A DNA stretch of 64,000 nt from Mesorhizobium sp. B2-3-4 (GCF_006442315.1 NZ_VFVY01000017.1:62001-126000), one strand, 5' to 3'. Positions 34,171 to 42,939 are shown, counted from the stretch's first letter. Program-made: numbers and translations. Notes: generated from the letters alone by a model not told the origin.

Positions 34171-34782
34171 TCAACCGCTGACAAAGCCGATGAAATCGTC
34201 GGGCGCGGCACGGCCCATTTCCTCTTCCCAGTGGCGTCGGCACAGCGAGACATAGACGTCCTTGCCGATCGCCACCTGTTCGCCCTGGCGGGCCACCTTG
34301 CCGTCGGGGCCTAGGCGCACCACCATGGTCGCCTTGCGGCCGCAGCGGCAGATGGTACGCACCTCACGCAGATCGTCGGCGATCGCCAGCAGGGCCTGCG
34401 AGCCGGAAAACAGCTTGCCCTGGAAGTCGGTGCGCAGGCCGTAGCACATCACGGGAATGTTCAGCCGGTCGGCGATGCGGGCGAGTTGCCAGACCTGTTC
34501 TTCCTCCAGGAACTGTGCCTCGTCGACAAAGATGCAGTGCACGGCACTGCGTTGATGATGCTCGGCGACGCGGGCGAACAGGTCGTCGCCGTCGCGGAAC
34601 ATTTCCGCCTCGGCCTCGAGCCCGATGCGCGACGAAATCAGCCCGCCGTCGCCTTTGCGATAATGACCGGCGACGAACAGCATGGTCGCCATGCCGCGCT
34701 CGCGGTAGTTGTAGGACGCCTGCAGCAGCATGGTCGTCTTGCCGGCATTCATCGTCGCGTAGTGGAAATACAGCTTGGCCAT
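34171..34782 (-). CDS. tdk: Thymidine kinase
   Basis: This 203-residue type II thymidine kinase phosphorylates thymidine (and deoxyuridine) with ATP for nucleotide salvage. The P-loop region YATMNAGKTTMLL, the Walker B-like FVDEAQF and the zinc-binding CRCG and CRRHW motifs are present, so it looks complete. AAAGGA lies directly before the ATG and is flanked by the end of the 69-bp palindrome at 34793-34861, which may influence its translation. Confidence 0.96.
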   Translation of the reverse strand: MAKLYFHYATMNAGKTTMLLQASYNYRERGMATMLFVAGHYRKGDGGLISSRIGLEAEAEMFRDGDDLFARVAEHHQRSAVHCIFVDEAQFLEEEQVWQLARIADRLNIPVMCYGLRTDFQGKLFSGSQALLAIADDLREVRTICRCGRKATMVVRLGPDGKVARQGEQVAIGKDVYVSLCRRHWEEEMGRAAPDDFIGFVSG

Positions 34783-34792
34783 GCCGTCCTTT

Positions 34793-34861
34793 TAAGGTCT
34801 GTTCATATCCAGGTGAGGCCGGCCTTGCAAAAGGCTGATACCTGAATCTAAACGGACCTTA
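34793..34861. repeat. 69-bp imperfect palindrome upstream of tdk
   Basis: Arms 34793-34814 and 34840-34861 are complementary over 22 positions. As minus-strand RNA, 18 pairs are Watson-Crick and 2 are G-U. The outer helix is TAAGGTC/GACCTTA and the inner helix CAGGT/ACCTG. The 25-base apical part contains a further GCCTT-GCAA-AAGGC hairpin. The structure would sit in the tdk 5' leader, just before its ribosome site. The rest of the tdk-choX gap (34862-35087) shows no further element I can name. Confidence 0.7.
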
Positions 34862-35087
34862 TGCCGACTTGCCCGGGCGCGGGGAGGGGCCGCCGCCGCA
34901 TTCCCCCGAAAAAGCCGTCGCCAGCGCGTGAAAGCGTCAGCCGTGTCGCTGATTGGCCAGCCCGCGCCGTTGATCGTGATTGCCTTGACGCTTGAAACCA
35001 CACCAGAATGGTGTTTGGCTGACGAAACAAGGCGGGCATGAAAACCGTGACTTCGCTTCGCCAAAGAATCGCAATGGGAGAAAGTAC

Positions 35088-36023
35088 ATGTCGCGTATGA
35101 ATTCTTTCGTCGCCGGCCTCGGCCTGGCGGCTTTGTTGTCCACGAGCGCCGCTTTTGCCGGCGATGCGGCGAGCTGCAAGGCGGTCCGCCTCTCCGATGT
35201 CGGCTGGACCGACATCCAGGCCACCACCGGGCTCGCCTCGGTGCTGCTCACCGCGCTCGGCTACGAGCCGCAGGTGATCCAGCTCTCGGTTCCGGTGACC
35301 TATGCGTCGCTGAAGAACAAGGATCTCGACGTCTTCCTCGGCAACTGGATGCCGTCGATGACCAACGACATCAAGGACTATACGGCCGACGGTTCTGTCG
35401 AGACCGTCAGCCAGAACCTGGCCGGCGCCGGTTACGGCATTGTCGTGCCGACCTATGTGGCGGATGCCGGCGTCAAGACGCTGACCGACCTCGGCAAGTT
35501 CAAGGACAAGTTCAACGGCAAGATCTACGGCATCGAGGCCGGCAATGACGGCAATCGCATCATCCTCGACATGATCAAGAACCCGAAGGACAATCTCGAC
35601 GGCTTCGAACTGGTCGAATCCTCGGAAGCCGGCATGCTGACGCAGGCCGAGCAGTCGATGAAGAACAATGAGTGGATCGCCTTCCTCGGCTGGACGCCGC
35701 ATCCGGTGATGGGCGCGATGAAGATCACCTATCTCGACGGCATGGGCGACAGCGGCTTCGGCGCCGCCACCGTCTCGACCAATGTGCGCAAGGGCTACAC
35801 CACCGAGTGCCCGAATGTCGGCAAGTTCATCACCAACCTGAAGTTCAATCTGGATATGGAAGGCCAGATGATGGACGCCATCCTGAAGGGCGGCGATGCC
35901 AACAAGGTGGCTACCGACTGGCTGAAGAAAAATCCGGATGCTGTCGCGCCCTGGATCGCCGGCGTAACCACCTTCGACGGCGGCGACGCCGCGGCGGCGG
36001 TCAAGACCGCGCTGGGAGGCTAA
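35088..36023 (+). CDS. choX: Choline ABC transporter, periplasmic binding protein
   Basis: This 311-residue protein captures choline in the periplasm for uptake as an osmoprotectant precursor and carbon source. A signal peptide (about 1-24) precedes an OpuAC-type domain. The aromatic cage known for S. meliloti ChoX (W43, W90, Y119, W205 with D45 and N156) is matched at a constant offset of three: W40, W87, Y116, W202, D42 and N153. Choline is therefore a firm call. ATG 35088 has GGGAGAAAG upstream. A terminator separates it from choW. Confidence 0.95.
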   Translation: MSRMNSFVAGLGLAALLSTSAAFAGDAASCKAVRLSDVGWTDIQATTGLASVLLTALGYEPQVIQLSVPVTYASLKNKDLDVFLGNWMPSMTNDIKDYTADGSVETVSQNLAGAGYGIVVPTYVADAGVKTLTDLGKFKDKFNGKIYGIEAGNDGNRIILDMIKNPKDNLDGFELVESSEAGMLTQAEQSMKNNEWIAFLGWTPHPVMGAMKITYLDGMGDSGFGAATVSTNVRKGYTTECPNVGKFITNLKFNLDMEGQMMDAILKGGDANKVATDWLKKNPDAVAPWIAGVTTFDGGDAAAAVKTALGG

Positions 36024-36056
36024 GCCGGCTTTGATTTCGGCATGGCCGAAAGAAGG

Positions 36057-36086
36057 GGGCAGCCACTGGAAAAGGCTGCCCTTTTT
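36057..36086 (+). terminator. Terminator between choX and choW
   Basis: GGGCAGCC (36057-36064) pairs with GGCTGCCC (36074-36081) and is followed by TTTTT. Partial termination here would give more binding protein than permease and ATPase. Confidence 0.85.
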
Positions 36087-36162
36087 CATAGGCTGTGACA
36101 AGATGATGTCACGACCGCAGAACGCCTGAGGACAGGGCGACGGCGCTAGGAGGAGGGGCAAG

Positions 36163-37017
36163 ATGGATCCGATTTCCAAATTCCTGGTCGATTACAAGAT
36201 TCCCATCGGACCTTGGGGCAAGGCATTCTTCGGCTTCCTCACCGACCATTTCGACACCGTGTTCAGGGCTTTCTCGAATGGCCTGAATTTCATCCTCGAC
36301 GGGCTGGTCGACATCCTGCTGATGGTGCCGCCCGTGCTGCTCGCCTTGGTGATCGCCATCGTGGCCTGGCTGCTGCAACGCTCGCGGCCGCTCGCCATCG
36401 GCGTCTTCCTCGGCCTGATCTTCATCATCAACCAGAACCTCTGGAAACAGACGGTGCAGACGCTGGTGCTGGTTGTGGCCGCCGCCGCCATGGCGATGGC
36501 CATCGGCGTGCCGCTCGGCATCTGGGCGGCGCACAAGCCGAAGGTCTACCGCGTCATGCTGCCGGTGCTCGACCTGATGCAGACGCTGCCGACCTTCGTC
36601 TACCTGATCCCGGTGTTGACGCTGTTCGGCCTCGGCAACGCGCCCGGCCTCATCGTCACCATCATTTTCGTCATCCCGACCGCGGTCAGGCTCACGCATC
36701 TGGGCGTCGTCTCGGTGCCGAAGTCGATCATAGAGGCGGGTGAGGCCTTCGGCGCCACCAAGAGCCAGCTGTTGTGGAAAGTGGAACTGCCCTCGGCGCT
36801 GCCCACCATCATGGCCGGCTTGACGCAGTCGATCATGCTGTCGCTGTCGATGGTGGTGTTCGCCGCCCTGATCGGCGCCGGCGGCCTCGGTACCGAGATC
36901 AACCGAGCGCTCGGCTCGCGCCGCATCGATCTCGGACTTGAGGCGGGCCTGGCGATCGTCGTGCTCGCCATCGTGCTCGACCGGATGACCCGCATTGGCG
37001 TTGGAGGCAAGAAATGA
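36163..37017 (+). CDS. choW: Choline ABC transporter permease
   Basis: This 284-residue inner-membrane permease of the ProW/OpuAB class has about seven hydrophobic segments and an EAA loop (GEAFGATKSQLLWKVELPSALP). It forms the choline channel with ChoV and ChoX. AGGAGG lies before the ATG. Its stop overlaps the choV start (ATGA). Confidence 0.95.
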   Translation: MDPISKFLVDYKIPIGPWGKAFFGFLTDHFDTVFRAFSNGLNFILDGLVDILLMVPPVLLALVIAIVAWLLQRSRPLAIGVFLGLIFIINQNLWKQTVQTLVLVVAAAAMAMAIGVPLGIWAAHKPKVYRVMLPVLDLMQTLPTFVYLIPVLTLFGLGNAPGLIVTIIFVIPTAVRLTHLGVVSVPKSIIEAGEAFGATKSQLLWKVELPSALPTIMAGLTQSIMLSLSMVVFAALIGAGGLGTEINRALGSRRIDLGLEAGLAIVVLAIVLDRMTRIGVGGKK

Positions 37018-38195
37018 CCGTCGCCGTCGATTTCAAAAACGTCGATATCGTCTTCGGCGCCGACCAGGCCGGTTCGCTGGCGATGATCGACAAGGGCGCC
37101 ACCCGCGCCGAGATCCTCGAAAAGACCGGCAATGTGCTGGGCTGCGCCGGCGCCAGCCTGACCGTGCACGAAGGCGAGATCTCGGTGCTGATGGGCCTCT
37201 CGGGCTCAGGCAAGTCGACGCTGCTTCGGGCGGTCAACCGGCTCAACGTGGTGTCGCGCGGCCAGGTGCTCGTCAAGGACGGCGACCGCACGGTCGATGT
37301 CGTGACCTGCGACGAGCCGACCCTGCGGCGGCTGCGCCAGAAGCAGGTGGCGATGGTGTTCCAGCAGTTCGGCCTCCTGCCGTGGCGCACGGTGGAGGAA
37401 AATGTCGGCCTCGGCCTCGAACTGGCCGGCGTGCCGGACGCCGAGCGCAAGGAGCGCGTGCACAAGCAGCTCAAGCTGGTCAATCTCGACCAGTGGTCGA
37501 AGAAATATGCCCATGAACTTTCAGGCGGCATGCAGCAGCGCGTCGGCTTGGCCCGCGCCTTTGCCACCGAGGCGCCGATCCTGTTGATGGACGAGCCGTT
37601 CTCGGCTCTCGATCCGCTGATCCGCACCAAGCTGCAGGACGAACTCCTGCAACTGCAGGCGGAGCTGAAGAAGACCATCATCTTCGTCAGCCACGATCTC
37701 GAGGAAGCGCTCAAGATCGGCAGCCACATCACCATCATGGAGGGCGGCCGCATCGTCCAGACCGGCGCGCCGGAGGACATCGTGCTCAGACCCGCCAACG
37801 ACTATGTCCGCGACTTCATCGCCAATGTGAACCCGCTCTCGGTGCTGACCGCGTGGAACGTGATGCGCGACCGCCGCGACCTCGAACAGGGCACGGACGG
37901 CTGGGTATGGCTCGACCGGCGCAAGACGACGCGTTTCAAAATCGACGAGCACGGGCTGGTGGCCGCGGCCGAGCGCGACGGCAAGCCGGCGGTCTGGGTG
38001 TCCTGCGCCGATGTCGAGGGGCAGTCGGAGGAGGTGGCGCAGGTGTTCTGGGCCACTCCCGGCACATCGCTGAAAACCGTGATGCTGGCCATGCACCGCT
38101 CGCAGACCGCGCCGGTGGCGCTGTTCGACGACCAGTCGCGCTTCGTCGGCGCGATCGGCATCAGGGACGTGCTGAGCGCGGTGCTGCGGCGGTAA
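37014..38195 (+). CDS. choV: Choline ABC transporter ATPase
   Basis: This 393-residue ATPase of the ProV/OpuAA class has Walker A GLSGSGKST, signature LSGGMQQR and Walker B ILLMDEPFSALDP. The C-terminal 100 residues (from about 290) form a CBS-like regulatory tail, which in this class can sense ionic strength or nucleotides. It completes the choXWV operon and ends before a strong hairpin at 38232-38256. Confidence 0.95.
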   Translation: MTVAVDFKNVDIVFGADQAGSLAMIDKGATRAEILEKTGNVLGCAGASLTVHEGEISVLMGLSGSGKSTLLRAVNRLNVVSRGQVLVKDGDRTVDVVTCDEPTLRRLRQKQVAMVFQQFGLLPWRTVEENVGLGLELAGVPDAERKERVHKQLKLVNLDQWSKKYAHELSGGMQQRVGLARAFATEAPILLMDEPFSALDPLIRTKLQDELLQLQAELKKTIIFVSHDLEEALKIGSHITIMEGGRIVQTGAPEDIVLRPANDYVRDFIANVNPLSVLTAWNVMRDRRDLEQGTDGWVWLDRRKTTRFKIDEHGLVAAAERDGKPAVWVSCADVEGQSEEVAQVFWATPGTSLKTVMLAMHRSQTAPVALFDDQSRFVGAIGIRDVLSAVLRR

Positions 38196-38231
38196 CCGCC
38201 GCTGTCAAATCGTGGGTTTTGCCGTTATGAG

Positions 38232-38256
38232 AAAACCCCGGCGCCAAGCCGGGGTT
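38232..38256. terminator. Bidirectional terminator after choV
   Basis: AACCCCGGC (38234-38242) and GCCGGGGTT (38248-38256) form a perfect 9-bp stem with a five-base loop. On the minus strand TTTT follows, which suits the gene ending at 38281. On the plus strand the T-tract is short. Confidence 0.75.
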
Positions 38257-38280
38257 CTAGGCCTTGGATTTGAAATCCAC

Positions 38281-38568
38281 TCAAGGACAGTTCTGAGCTT
38301 CCTGCTTGGTGGTCGCGCCTTCAGTGGTCGTTGTCGTGCCGCCGGCGCCGTTCTTGCACTTGTCCACAGCACCGGATTGATCGGTGCCTTGGTCAGATGT
38401 GGTGCCGGCGGTGCCATTCGAATTGCCACCACCATTGCCATTGTTGCTTCCACTTGTAGCTGCACCGCCCGACGAGCCGTCATTGCCGCCGCTGGAACCG
38501 CCGGACTGCGCCATTGCAGTGCCAGCCAGGCCGAGTGTCAGAACCGCGACTGCAAGAATTCTTACCAT
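38281..38568 (-). CDS. Small secreted Gly/Ser/Asn/Thr-rich protein
   Basis: This 95-residue protein has a clean signal peptide (MVRILAVAVLTLGLAGTAMA) and a low-complexity mature part of Gly, Ser, Asn and Thr. Two cysteines (DKCKNG and the terminal NCP) could form a disulfide. I do not recognise a family. I start it at ATG 38568 since the longer frame hides the signal peptide. Mature low-complexity proteins of this type in rhizobia are mostly of unknown role. Confidence 0.65.
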   Translation of the reverse strand: MVRILAVAVLTLGLAGTAMAQSGGSSGGNDGSSGGAATSGSNNGNGGGNSNGTAGTTSDQGTDQSGAVDKCKNGAGGTTTTTEGATTKQEAQNCP

Positions 38569-38732
38569 GTTGCTTCTCCTGTCTGCCGCTTGATTGCGAG
38601 CCGTAAAGCCAACTTGGTATGTTGCTCGATGTTCCCGACGATATTTTTCGATTGCAGCGGAACACATCGCTGGACCTGAAGTCGAGGCAGGCGCGACGGG
38701 TAGGGCGAATGCCTGCTTTGCCCAGGCCAGTC

Positions 38733-40142
38733 TTACGCCGCCAGCGGCAGGCGCAGTTCGGTCAAAAGTCCGCCGTCCGGATGATTGGACAGGCGGACTT
38801 CGCCGCCAGCGGCGCGCGCGATGTTGCGGGCGATGGTGAGGCCGAGCCCCAGGCCGCCGGTCTGGCGGTTGCGGGACTGTTCGAGGCGCACGAAGGAGCC
38901 GAACACGGCGTCGAGCTGGGCCTGCGGTATACCCGGCCCCTCGTCGCGGATGGCAAGCGTGATGGTGCCGTCCGAGCGGCTGAGGCTGAGATGCGCCTTC
39001 TTGCCGTAGGTGACGGCGTTTTGCACCAGATTGGTGACGCAGCGCTTGAGCGCCACCGGCCGCGCCATGCAGATCAGGCCGCGCGAGCGGGTGTCGTCAT
39101 TGTCGAAGGACACGGTGTCGTAGCTGTCGGCGATCGATTCCACGAGCGACCAGAAATCGATCCGCTCGGCCCTCTCTTCCGTGACCTCGAATTTGGCGAA
39201 ATCAATCACCGAGCTGGCGATGCTTTCAATGTCGGCGAGATCATGGGCGAGCGCTTCGCGTGCCGGTGATCTGCGCAGCAGTTCGAGCCGCAGCCGCATC
39301 CTGGTCATCGGCGTGCGCAAATCGTGCGCCAGGGCCGCCGCGAGGTGTTCGCGGTCCTCGACATATTCGCGCAACCTCGTCTGCATGGCATTGATCGCCC
39401 TGGCGGCGGCGCGCACCTCGCGGCTGCCGCTCTCGGTGACGGGCGGGCTCTTGAGATCATTGCCGATCCGGTTGACGGCGGTTTCCATCATCCGGTAGGG
39501 CGCGGTCAGCCGGCGCAGCGACCAGATCGACATGATCACCACCAGCCCGGCGATCAACGCATAGAGCGGCAGGCTGTCGAAGCTCAGGATCGGGCCGACG
39601 GGCGTGATCGGTTCGGTGAAGTTCAGCCACTGGCCATCGGCGAAGCGCAGCGAGGCCGTCAGCTTGTCGCTCTGGGCGAAGTTGGCGGCCAGCACCAGGA
39701 GATCGCGCTCGACCTGGCCGATATCGGGGCCGGACACCATGCCGCCGTCATCATCGGCTTCGCGCGTCGCCGGATCGCGACGCACGCGCGCGTCGGTGAT
39801 GCCGAATTTCGACAGACGGCCGACGAGAATGTCCTCGAGCTCGGCCAGTTCGTCGTCGCCGGCGATCGAGGAGGTGACGGCGGGCGTGTCAGAAACGGTG
39901 AGGGCGTATGTCGAATTGAACAGGCCCGCGGCGGTCGCCTTGCGCTCTTCCGGCGTGGCGCCGCTCATCAGCTGCACGAGCGAGAAGGCGCGGTCGTTGA
40001 GGTGGTAGAGGTCGACCACGTCATTGGCGGCGGCGCGGTCACGCGACACGATATAGAGGGTCGCGACCTGGCTGATCAGCAGACCCGCGATGACGATCAG
40101 CAGCACCCAGACAGGCAAGGTCTGCGGCAGGAAACGTCTCAT
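38733..40142 (-). CDS. Two-component sensor histidine kinase
   Basis: This 469-residue inner-membrane kinase has a first TM at about 10-33, a periplasmic sensor of about 160 residues, a second TM near 195-210, a HAMP region, a dimerisation domain with H273 in AALAHDLRTPMTRMR, and the ATPase boxes (NLVQNAVTYG, DEGPGIP, GGLGLGLTIA). It should phosphorylate the response regulator whose stop overlaps its start (ATGA). The class resembles the EnvZ/RstB group. The signal is unknown; the neighbouring choline transporter is on the other strand and need not be a target. Confidence 0.92.
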   Translation of the reverse strand: MRRFLPQTLPVWVLLIVIAGLLISQVATLYIVSRDRAAANDVVDLYHLNDRAFSLVQLMSGATPEERKATAAGLFNSTYALTVSDTPAVTSSIAGDDELAELEDILVGRLSKFGITDARVRRDPATREADDDGGMVSGPDIGQVERDLLVLAANFAQSDKLTASLRFADGQWLNFTEPITPVGPILSFDSLPLYALIAGLVVIMSIWSLRRLTAPYRMMETAVNRIGNDLKSPPVTESGSREVRAAARAINAMQTRLREYVEDREHLAAALAHDLRTPMTRMRLRLELLRRSPAREALAHDLADIESIASSVIDFAKFEVTEERAERIDFWSLVESIADSYDTVSFDNDDTRSRGLICMARPVALKRCVTNLVQNAVTYGKKAHLSLSRSDGTITLAIRDEGPGIPQAQLDAVFGSFVRLEQSRNRQTGGLGLGLTIARNIARAAGGEVRLSNHPDGGLLTELRLPLAA

Positions 40143-40855
40143 TCGGAGGTCGTCTCGGGCAGGAACTGGTAGCCGCCGCTGCGCACGGTGAGGATCAGTT
40201 TGGGTGTCTTGGGGTCGTCTTCCATCTTGCGCCGCAGCCGGCTGACCAGGATGTCGATGCTGCGGTCGAAGGAATAGTCGCTGTCACCGCCGGACAGTTC
40301 GATGAGCTGGTCGCGGGTCAGCACGCGCCCAGCGCTCTTGACGAAGGTCTGCAGGAGGTTGAACTCGGCCATGGTCAGTTCGACCCTGACGTCGTCGGGC
40401 GCGGTCAGCCGGCGCCGCGAGCAGTCCATCGTCCAGCCGGCGAAGTGGTAAATCTGCTTTGATGTGGCGCGCTTGGGCTCGGCGGCGCCGTTGCGCCGCA
40501 GCACGGCGCGGATGCGGGCCAGCAATTCGCGCGGGTCGAAGGGTTTGGGCACATAGTCGTCGGCGCCCATCTCGAGCCCGACGACGCGGTCGGTCGTCTC
40601 GGTGACGGCGGTCAGCATGATGATCGGCGTCGTATACTGGGCGCGCAGATCGCGGCACAGTTCCAGGCCGCTCCTGCCGGGCAGCATCACGTCGAGCACG
40701 ATGAGGTCCACCTGCGAGCGGCGCAGGATGGTCTCCATCTCGGTGCCGTCGGCCGCAACCGAGGTGTGCAGGCCCCGCTTCTGGAAGAACTCCTGAAGCA
40801 GGTCGCGGATGCCCTTGTCGTCGTCGACGATCAGTATATGCGCATCGGATTTCAC
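40139..40855 (-). CDS. OmpR-family response regulator
   Basis: This 238-residue regulator has a receiver domain with acidic pocket D11-D13, phosphoacceptor D55 (LIVLDVMLPG) and the KPFD switch lysine. The winged-helix DNA-binding domain contains RVELTMAEFNLLQTFVKSAGRVLTRDQL and the terminal TVRSGGYQF. I prefer a GTG start at 40855 (VKSDAHILIVDDD). The longer frame to 40906 adds 17 residues unlike the family. It forms an operon with the kinase. Confidence 0.92.
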   Translation of the reverse strand: MKSDAHILIVDDDKGIRDLLQEFFQKRGLHTSVAADGTEMETILRRSQVDLIVLDVMLPGRSGLELCRDLRAQYTTPIIMLTAVTETTDRVVGLEMGADDYVPKPFDPRELLARIRAVLRRNGAAEPKRATSKQIYHFAGWTMDCSRRRLTAPDDVRVELTMAEFNLLQTFVKSAGRVLTRDQLIELSGGDSDYSFDRSIDILVSRLRRKMEDDPKTPKLILTVRSGGYQFLPETTSE

Positions 40856-41134
40856 AGCTGCCCTGTCCGGTTGCCGGCCACGCCATTCCTGGCCGGTGAG
40901 CCACACGATAGAATTCGGGCCATATGTTGGCCAGTGCCTTGCTTTTCAAGGGAGAATGAATTGCGCCTTCTCCACTGGAAAGCGGCGACCAAGCCGGCTT
41001 GACCTGGCCAGACACAATCCAGAAACAAAATTCTACAATCGGGAAAAACTCCTGAAAAGGTAGGCCGGCATAACGGTGCCGTGGCGGTCAGGTCATCGGC
41101 TGCGACGCTAGTCTCCGGGTTCACGGATAAACCA

Positions 41135-41434
41135 ATGCCAAGATTGTCGATCAGTTTGTTGGGAGCGTTGCTGGGCCTTGGCCTGCTCACTGCCGCTGTC
41201 GGCCAGTCGGACGCAAAGGCGCCGCTCACCCGGAGCGAACGGTGCGCCAATCTTAGCCACCAATTCGATGAAGCCCTCGAAACCCATGCCACGGCAACGC
41301 AGGTCACCGCGGCAAAGGCACTTCAGAGAAAGGGTAACCGGTACTGCGCCGCCAAGAAACAGGCGCAGGGCATCCGGATGCTCGCCAACGCTTTGAAGCT
41401 GCTTGGAGTGGCACCGAACGACCCGGTCCAGTGA
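41135..41434 (+). CDS. Small exported protein, unknown
   Basis: This 99-residue protein starts MPRLSISLLGALLGLGLLTAAVG, a signal peptide. The mature part has one predicted helical hairpin and two cysteines (RCANLSHQFDEA and NRYCAAKKQA). I do not recognise it. It is divergent from the response regulator, 279 bp away, and precedes another small exported protein by 37 bases, with which it is probably co-transcribed. Confidence 0.65.
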   Translation: MPRLSISLLGALLGLGLLTAAVGQSDAKAPLTRSERCANLSHQFDEALETHATATQVTAAKALQRKGNRYCAAKKQAQGIRMLANALKLLGVAPNDPVQ

Positions 41435-41471
41435 CACTCAAAACCGACCCGCACAAAAAGGAAATGAAGCC

Positions 41472-41726
41472 ATGAAAAAGTCCATCCTCTCCGCCACCGG
41501 TCTCGCCGTCGCTCTCGCTTTCGCGATGCCGGCTCTGGGCAACGCCGCCGCGACCACGACCGCTGCTCCGGCTGCTTCGACCACGACCACGACGACTGCT
41601 CCGGCTGCCGACGCCACCGCCAAGCCCCCGGTGAAGAAGGTCGCCAAGGCGGCCAAGAAGCACAAGAAGGCCGCCGCCAAGAAGGTCGTCAAGAAGGCTC
41701 CGAAGAAGGATGCCCCCAAGGCTTGA
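41472..41726 (+). CDS. Small exported Ala/Thr- and Lys-rich protein
   Basis: This 84-residue protein has a signal peptide (MKKSILSATGLAVALAFAMPALGNA), an Ala/Thr-rich segment and a strongly basic tail (KKVAKAAKKHKKAAAKKVVKK). AAGGAAA precedes the ATG. The tail could bind anionic polymers such as DNA, lipopolysaccharide or peptidoglycan teichuronate-like material. That is an inference from charge only. A strong hairpin follows at 41759. Confidence 0.7.
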   Translation: MKKSILSATGLAVALAFAMPALGNAAATTTAAPAASTTTTTTAPAADATAKPPVKKVAKAAKKHKKAAAKKVVKKAPKKDAPKA

Positions 41727-41758
41727 TCCAGACCGGGCATAACATGCCTGTCTGCGAC

Positions 41759-41798
41759 AAGGCCGTTCCAGTTGCTTTAGGCTGGAGCGGCCTTCTTC
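41759..41798 (+). terminator. Terminator after small exported proteins
   Basis: AAGGCCGTTCCAG (41759-41771) pairs with CTGGAGCGGCCTT (41782-41794) over 13 positions including one G-T, with a ten-base loop and a pyrimidine tract after it. Confidence 0.75.
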
Positions 41799-41942
41799 CT
41801 ATCCGGACCGCTGTAGAGGCCGACAACGGCCATGAAGCGGTCCGAAAACCCCGACCGGCGTCTCGCCGAAGCCCGATGCCGGCGGCTTCAGCATCGACGC
41901 AGCTAAACCCGATCGCAATGCCGGCCTAATAGGGCAATCCGC

Positions 41943-42257
41943 ATGAAGAAGCGGCTTTCGTCCATTTTTCGCTCGATGGTCATCGGCGGCCTGGTCGCCA
42001 CCAGTGTCGCCAGGGTGCTGATCCTGTTTTCCGCCAGCCCGGTGCCGGATCCGGCGAGCGGGCGCACCGAACCCTCATTGTTCGCGCCGGCGATTTCCAG
42101 CAACTGGGACTACATCACCCCGGCGCAGACCTGGCTGCTGATCGTGCTCGCCGGCCTGACGCTGATTTGCGTCGCCGGGTGGCCGATCGCCGCCTGGATG
42201 GAACGCCGGGCGGACGCCGGCGCGAATCGCCGCGTCCTCGGGCGCCAGGGGCGTTGA
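41943..42257 (+). CDS. Small membrane protein, unknown
   Basis: This 104-residue protein has two hydrophobic helices (SMVIGGLVATSVARVLILF and TWLLIVLAGLTLICVAGWPIAAW) and a basic C-terminus. No family is recognised. The ATG lies ten bases after a weak purine-rich stretch. It sits between the terminator at 41759 and clpS and may be transcribed with clpS. Confidence 0.5.
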   Translation: MKKRLSSIFRSMVIGGLVATSVARVLILFSASPVPDPASGRTEPSLFAPAISSNWDYITPAQTWLLIVLAGLTLICVAGWPIAAWMERRADAGANRRVLGRQGR

Positions 42258-42386
42258 ACCCGCGCCGACAATTTCCCACATGATGGTGAAGGACCGGGCC
42301 TGCCCGCCGACGGTCCGCAAATGGACGATCGCTGCCGCCCGTGGCAAGATGCGGACTTGAGCTCGATCGCGAGACTGTCGGTTCGG

Positions 42387-42692
42387 ATGCCTGAAATCAC
42401 CACAAAACCGCGCGTAAAGGTCAAGCCGCAGACCGAACGGCCGAAGCTCTACAAGGTCATCCTCGTCAACGACGATTTCACGCCGCGCGAATTCGTGGTG
42501 ACGGTGCTCAAGGGCGAGTTCAAGCTCTCGGAGGACCAGGCTCACCGGGTCATGATCACCGCGCACCGGCACGGCGTCTGCGTGGTCGCGGTCTTCACCA
42601 GGGATGTCGCCGAGACCAAGGCGACGCGGGCCACCGACGCCGGCAAGGCCAAGGGCTATCCGTTGCTGTTCACGACGGAACCTGAGGAGTGA
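42387..42692 (+). CDS. clpS: ClpS adaptor of ClpAP protease
   Basis: This 101-residue adaptor delivers N-degron proteins to ClpA. The core KVILVNDDFTPREFVVTVL and the segment HRVMITAHRHGVCVVAVFTRDVAETKA are diagnostic. Rhizobia usually carry two paralogues; the ending PLLFTTEPEE is what I associate with the ClpS2 type. No clpA gene follows here, whereas ClpS1 is often next to clpA, which supports the second-paralogue reading. The start at 42387 (MPEITTKP) drops 22 residues with no family match. Confidence 0.92.
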   Translation: MPEITTKPRVKVKPQTERPKLYKVILVNDDFTPREFVVTVLKGEFKLSEDQAHRVMITAHRHGVCVVAVFTRDVAETKATRATDAGKAKGYPLLFTTEPEE

Positions 42693-42700
42693 GTGGCCGG

Positions 42701-42773
42701 TTCGCCGCAGGCGAATTCATCGTGCCAGTGGCACGATGAAAGGTCACGAACGCTGGGGAGTTGCCGCAGGCAA
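42701..42773. repeat. Cluster of three short hairpins after clpS
   Basis: Three perfect hairpins with 3-base loops follow each other: TTCGCC-GCA-GGCGAA (42701-42715), an 11-bp stem TTCATCGTGCC/GGCACGATGAA (42716-42740) and GTTGCC-GCA-GGCAAC near 42760-42774. They lead into repeat copy C. The first two can act as a weak transcription end for clpS. Confidence 0.7.
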
Positions 42774-42870
42774 CGGGGCCCCGGCAGACGCCGTTTGACG
42801 TAGAGCGCCGGGAGCAGTGGCGCTGCCATCGGTTAGGACCGCGTCGAAATTTCAGATCAATAGCAGAGGC

Positions 42871-42927
42871 CAGCGCTGCCCTTCATCCGCCCTTCGGGCA
42901 CCTTCTCCCCGTAAACGGGGAGAAGGA
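42871..42927 (+). repeat. Intergenic palindromic repeat, copy C
   Basis: The copy matches copy B from CAGCGCTGCCC to AGAAGG, with the hairpin CTTCTCCCCG-TAAA-CGGGGAGAAG. It ends 13 bases before the stop of the convergent vWA-protein gene. Confidence 0.88.
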
Positions 42928-42939
42928 ACAAGCGCCGCG

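Noticed and set aside
34862..35087. A riboswitch in the choX leader
   Set aside because: I could not build a conserved-looking fold beyond the 69-bp palindrome, which belongs on the tdk side.
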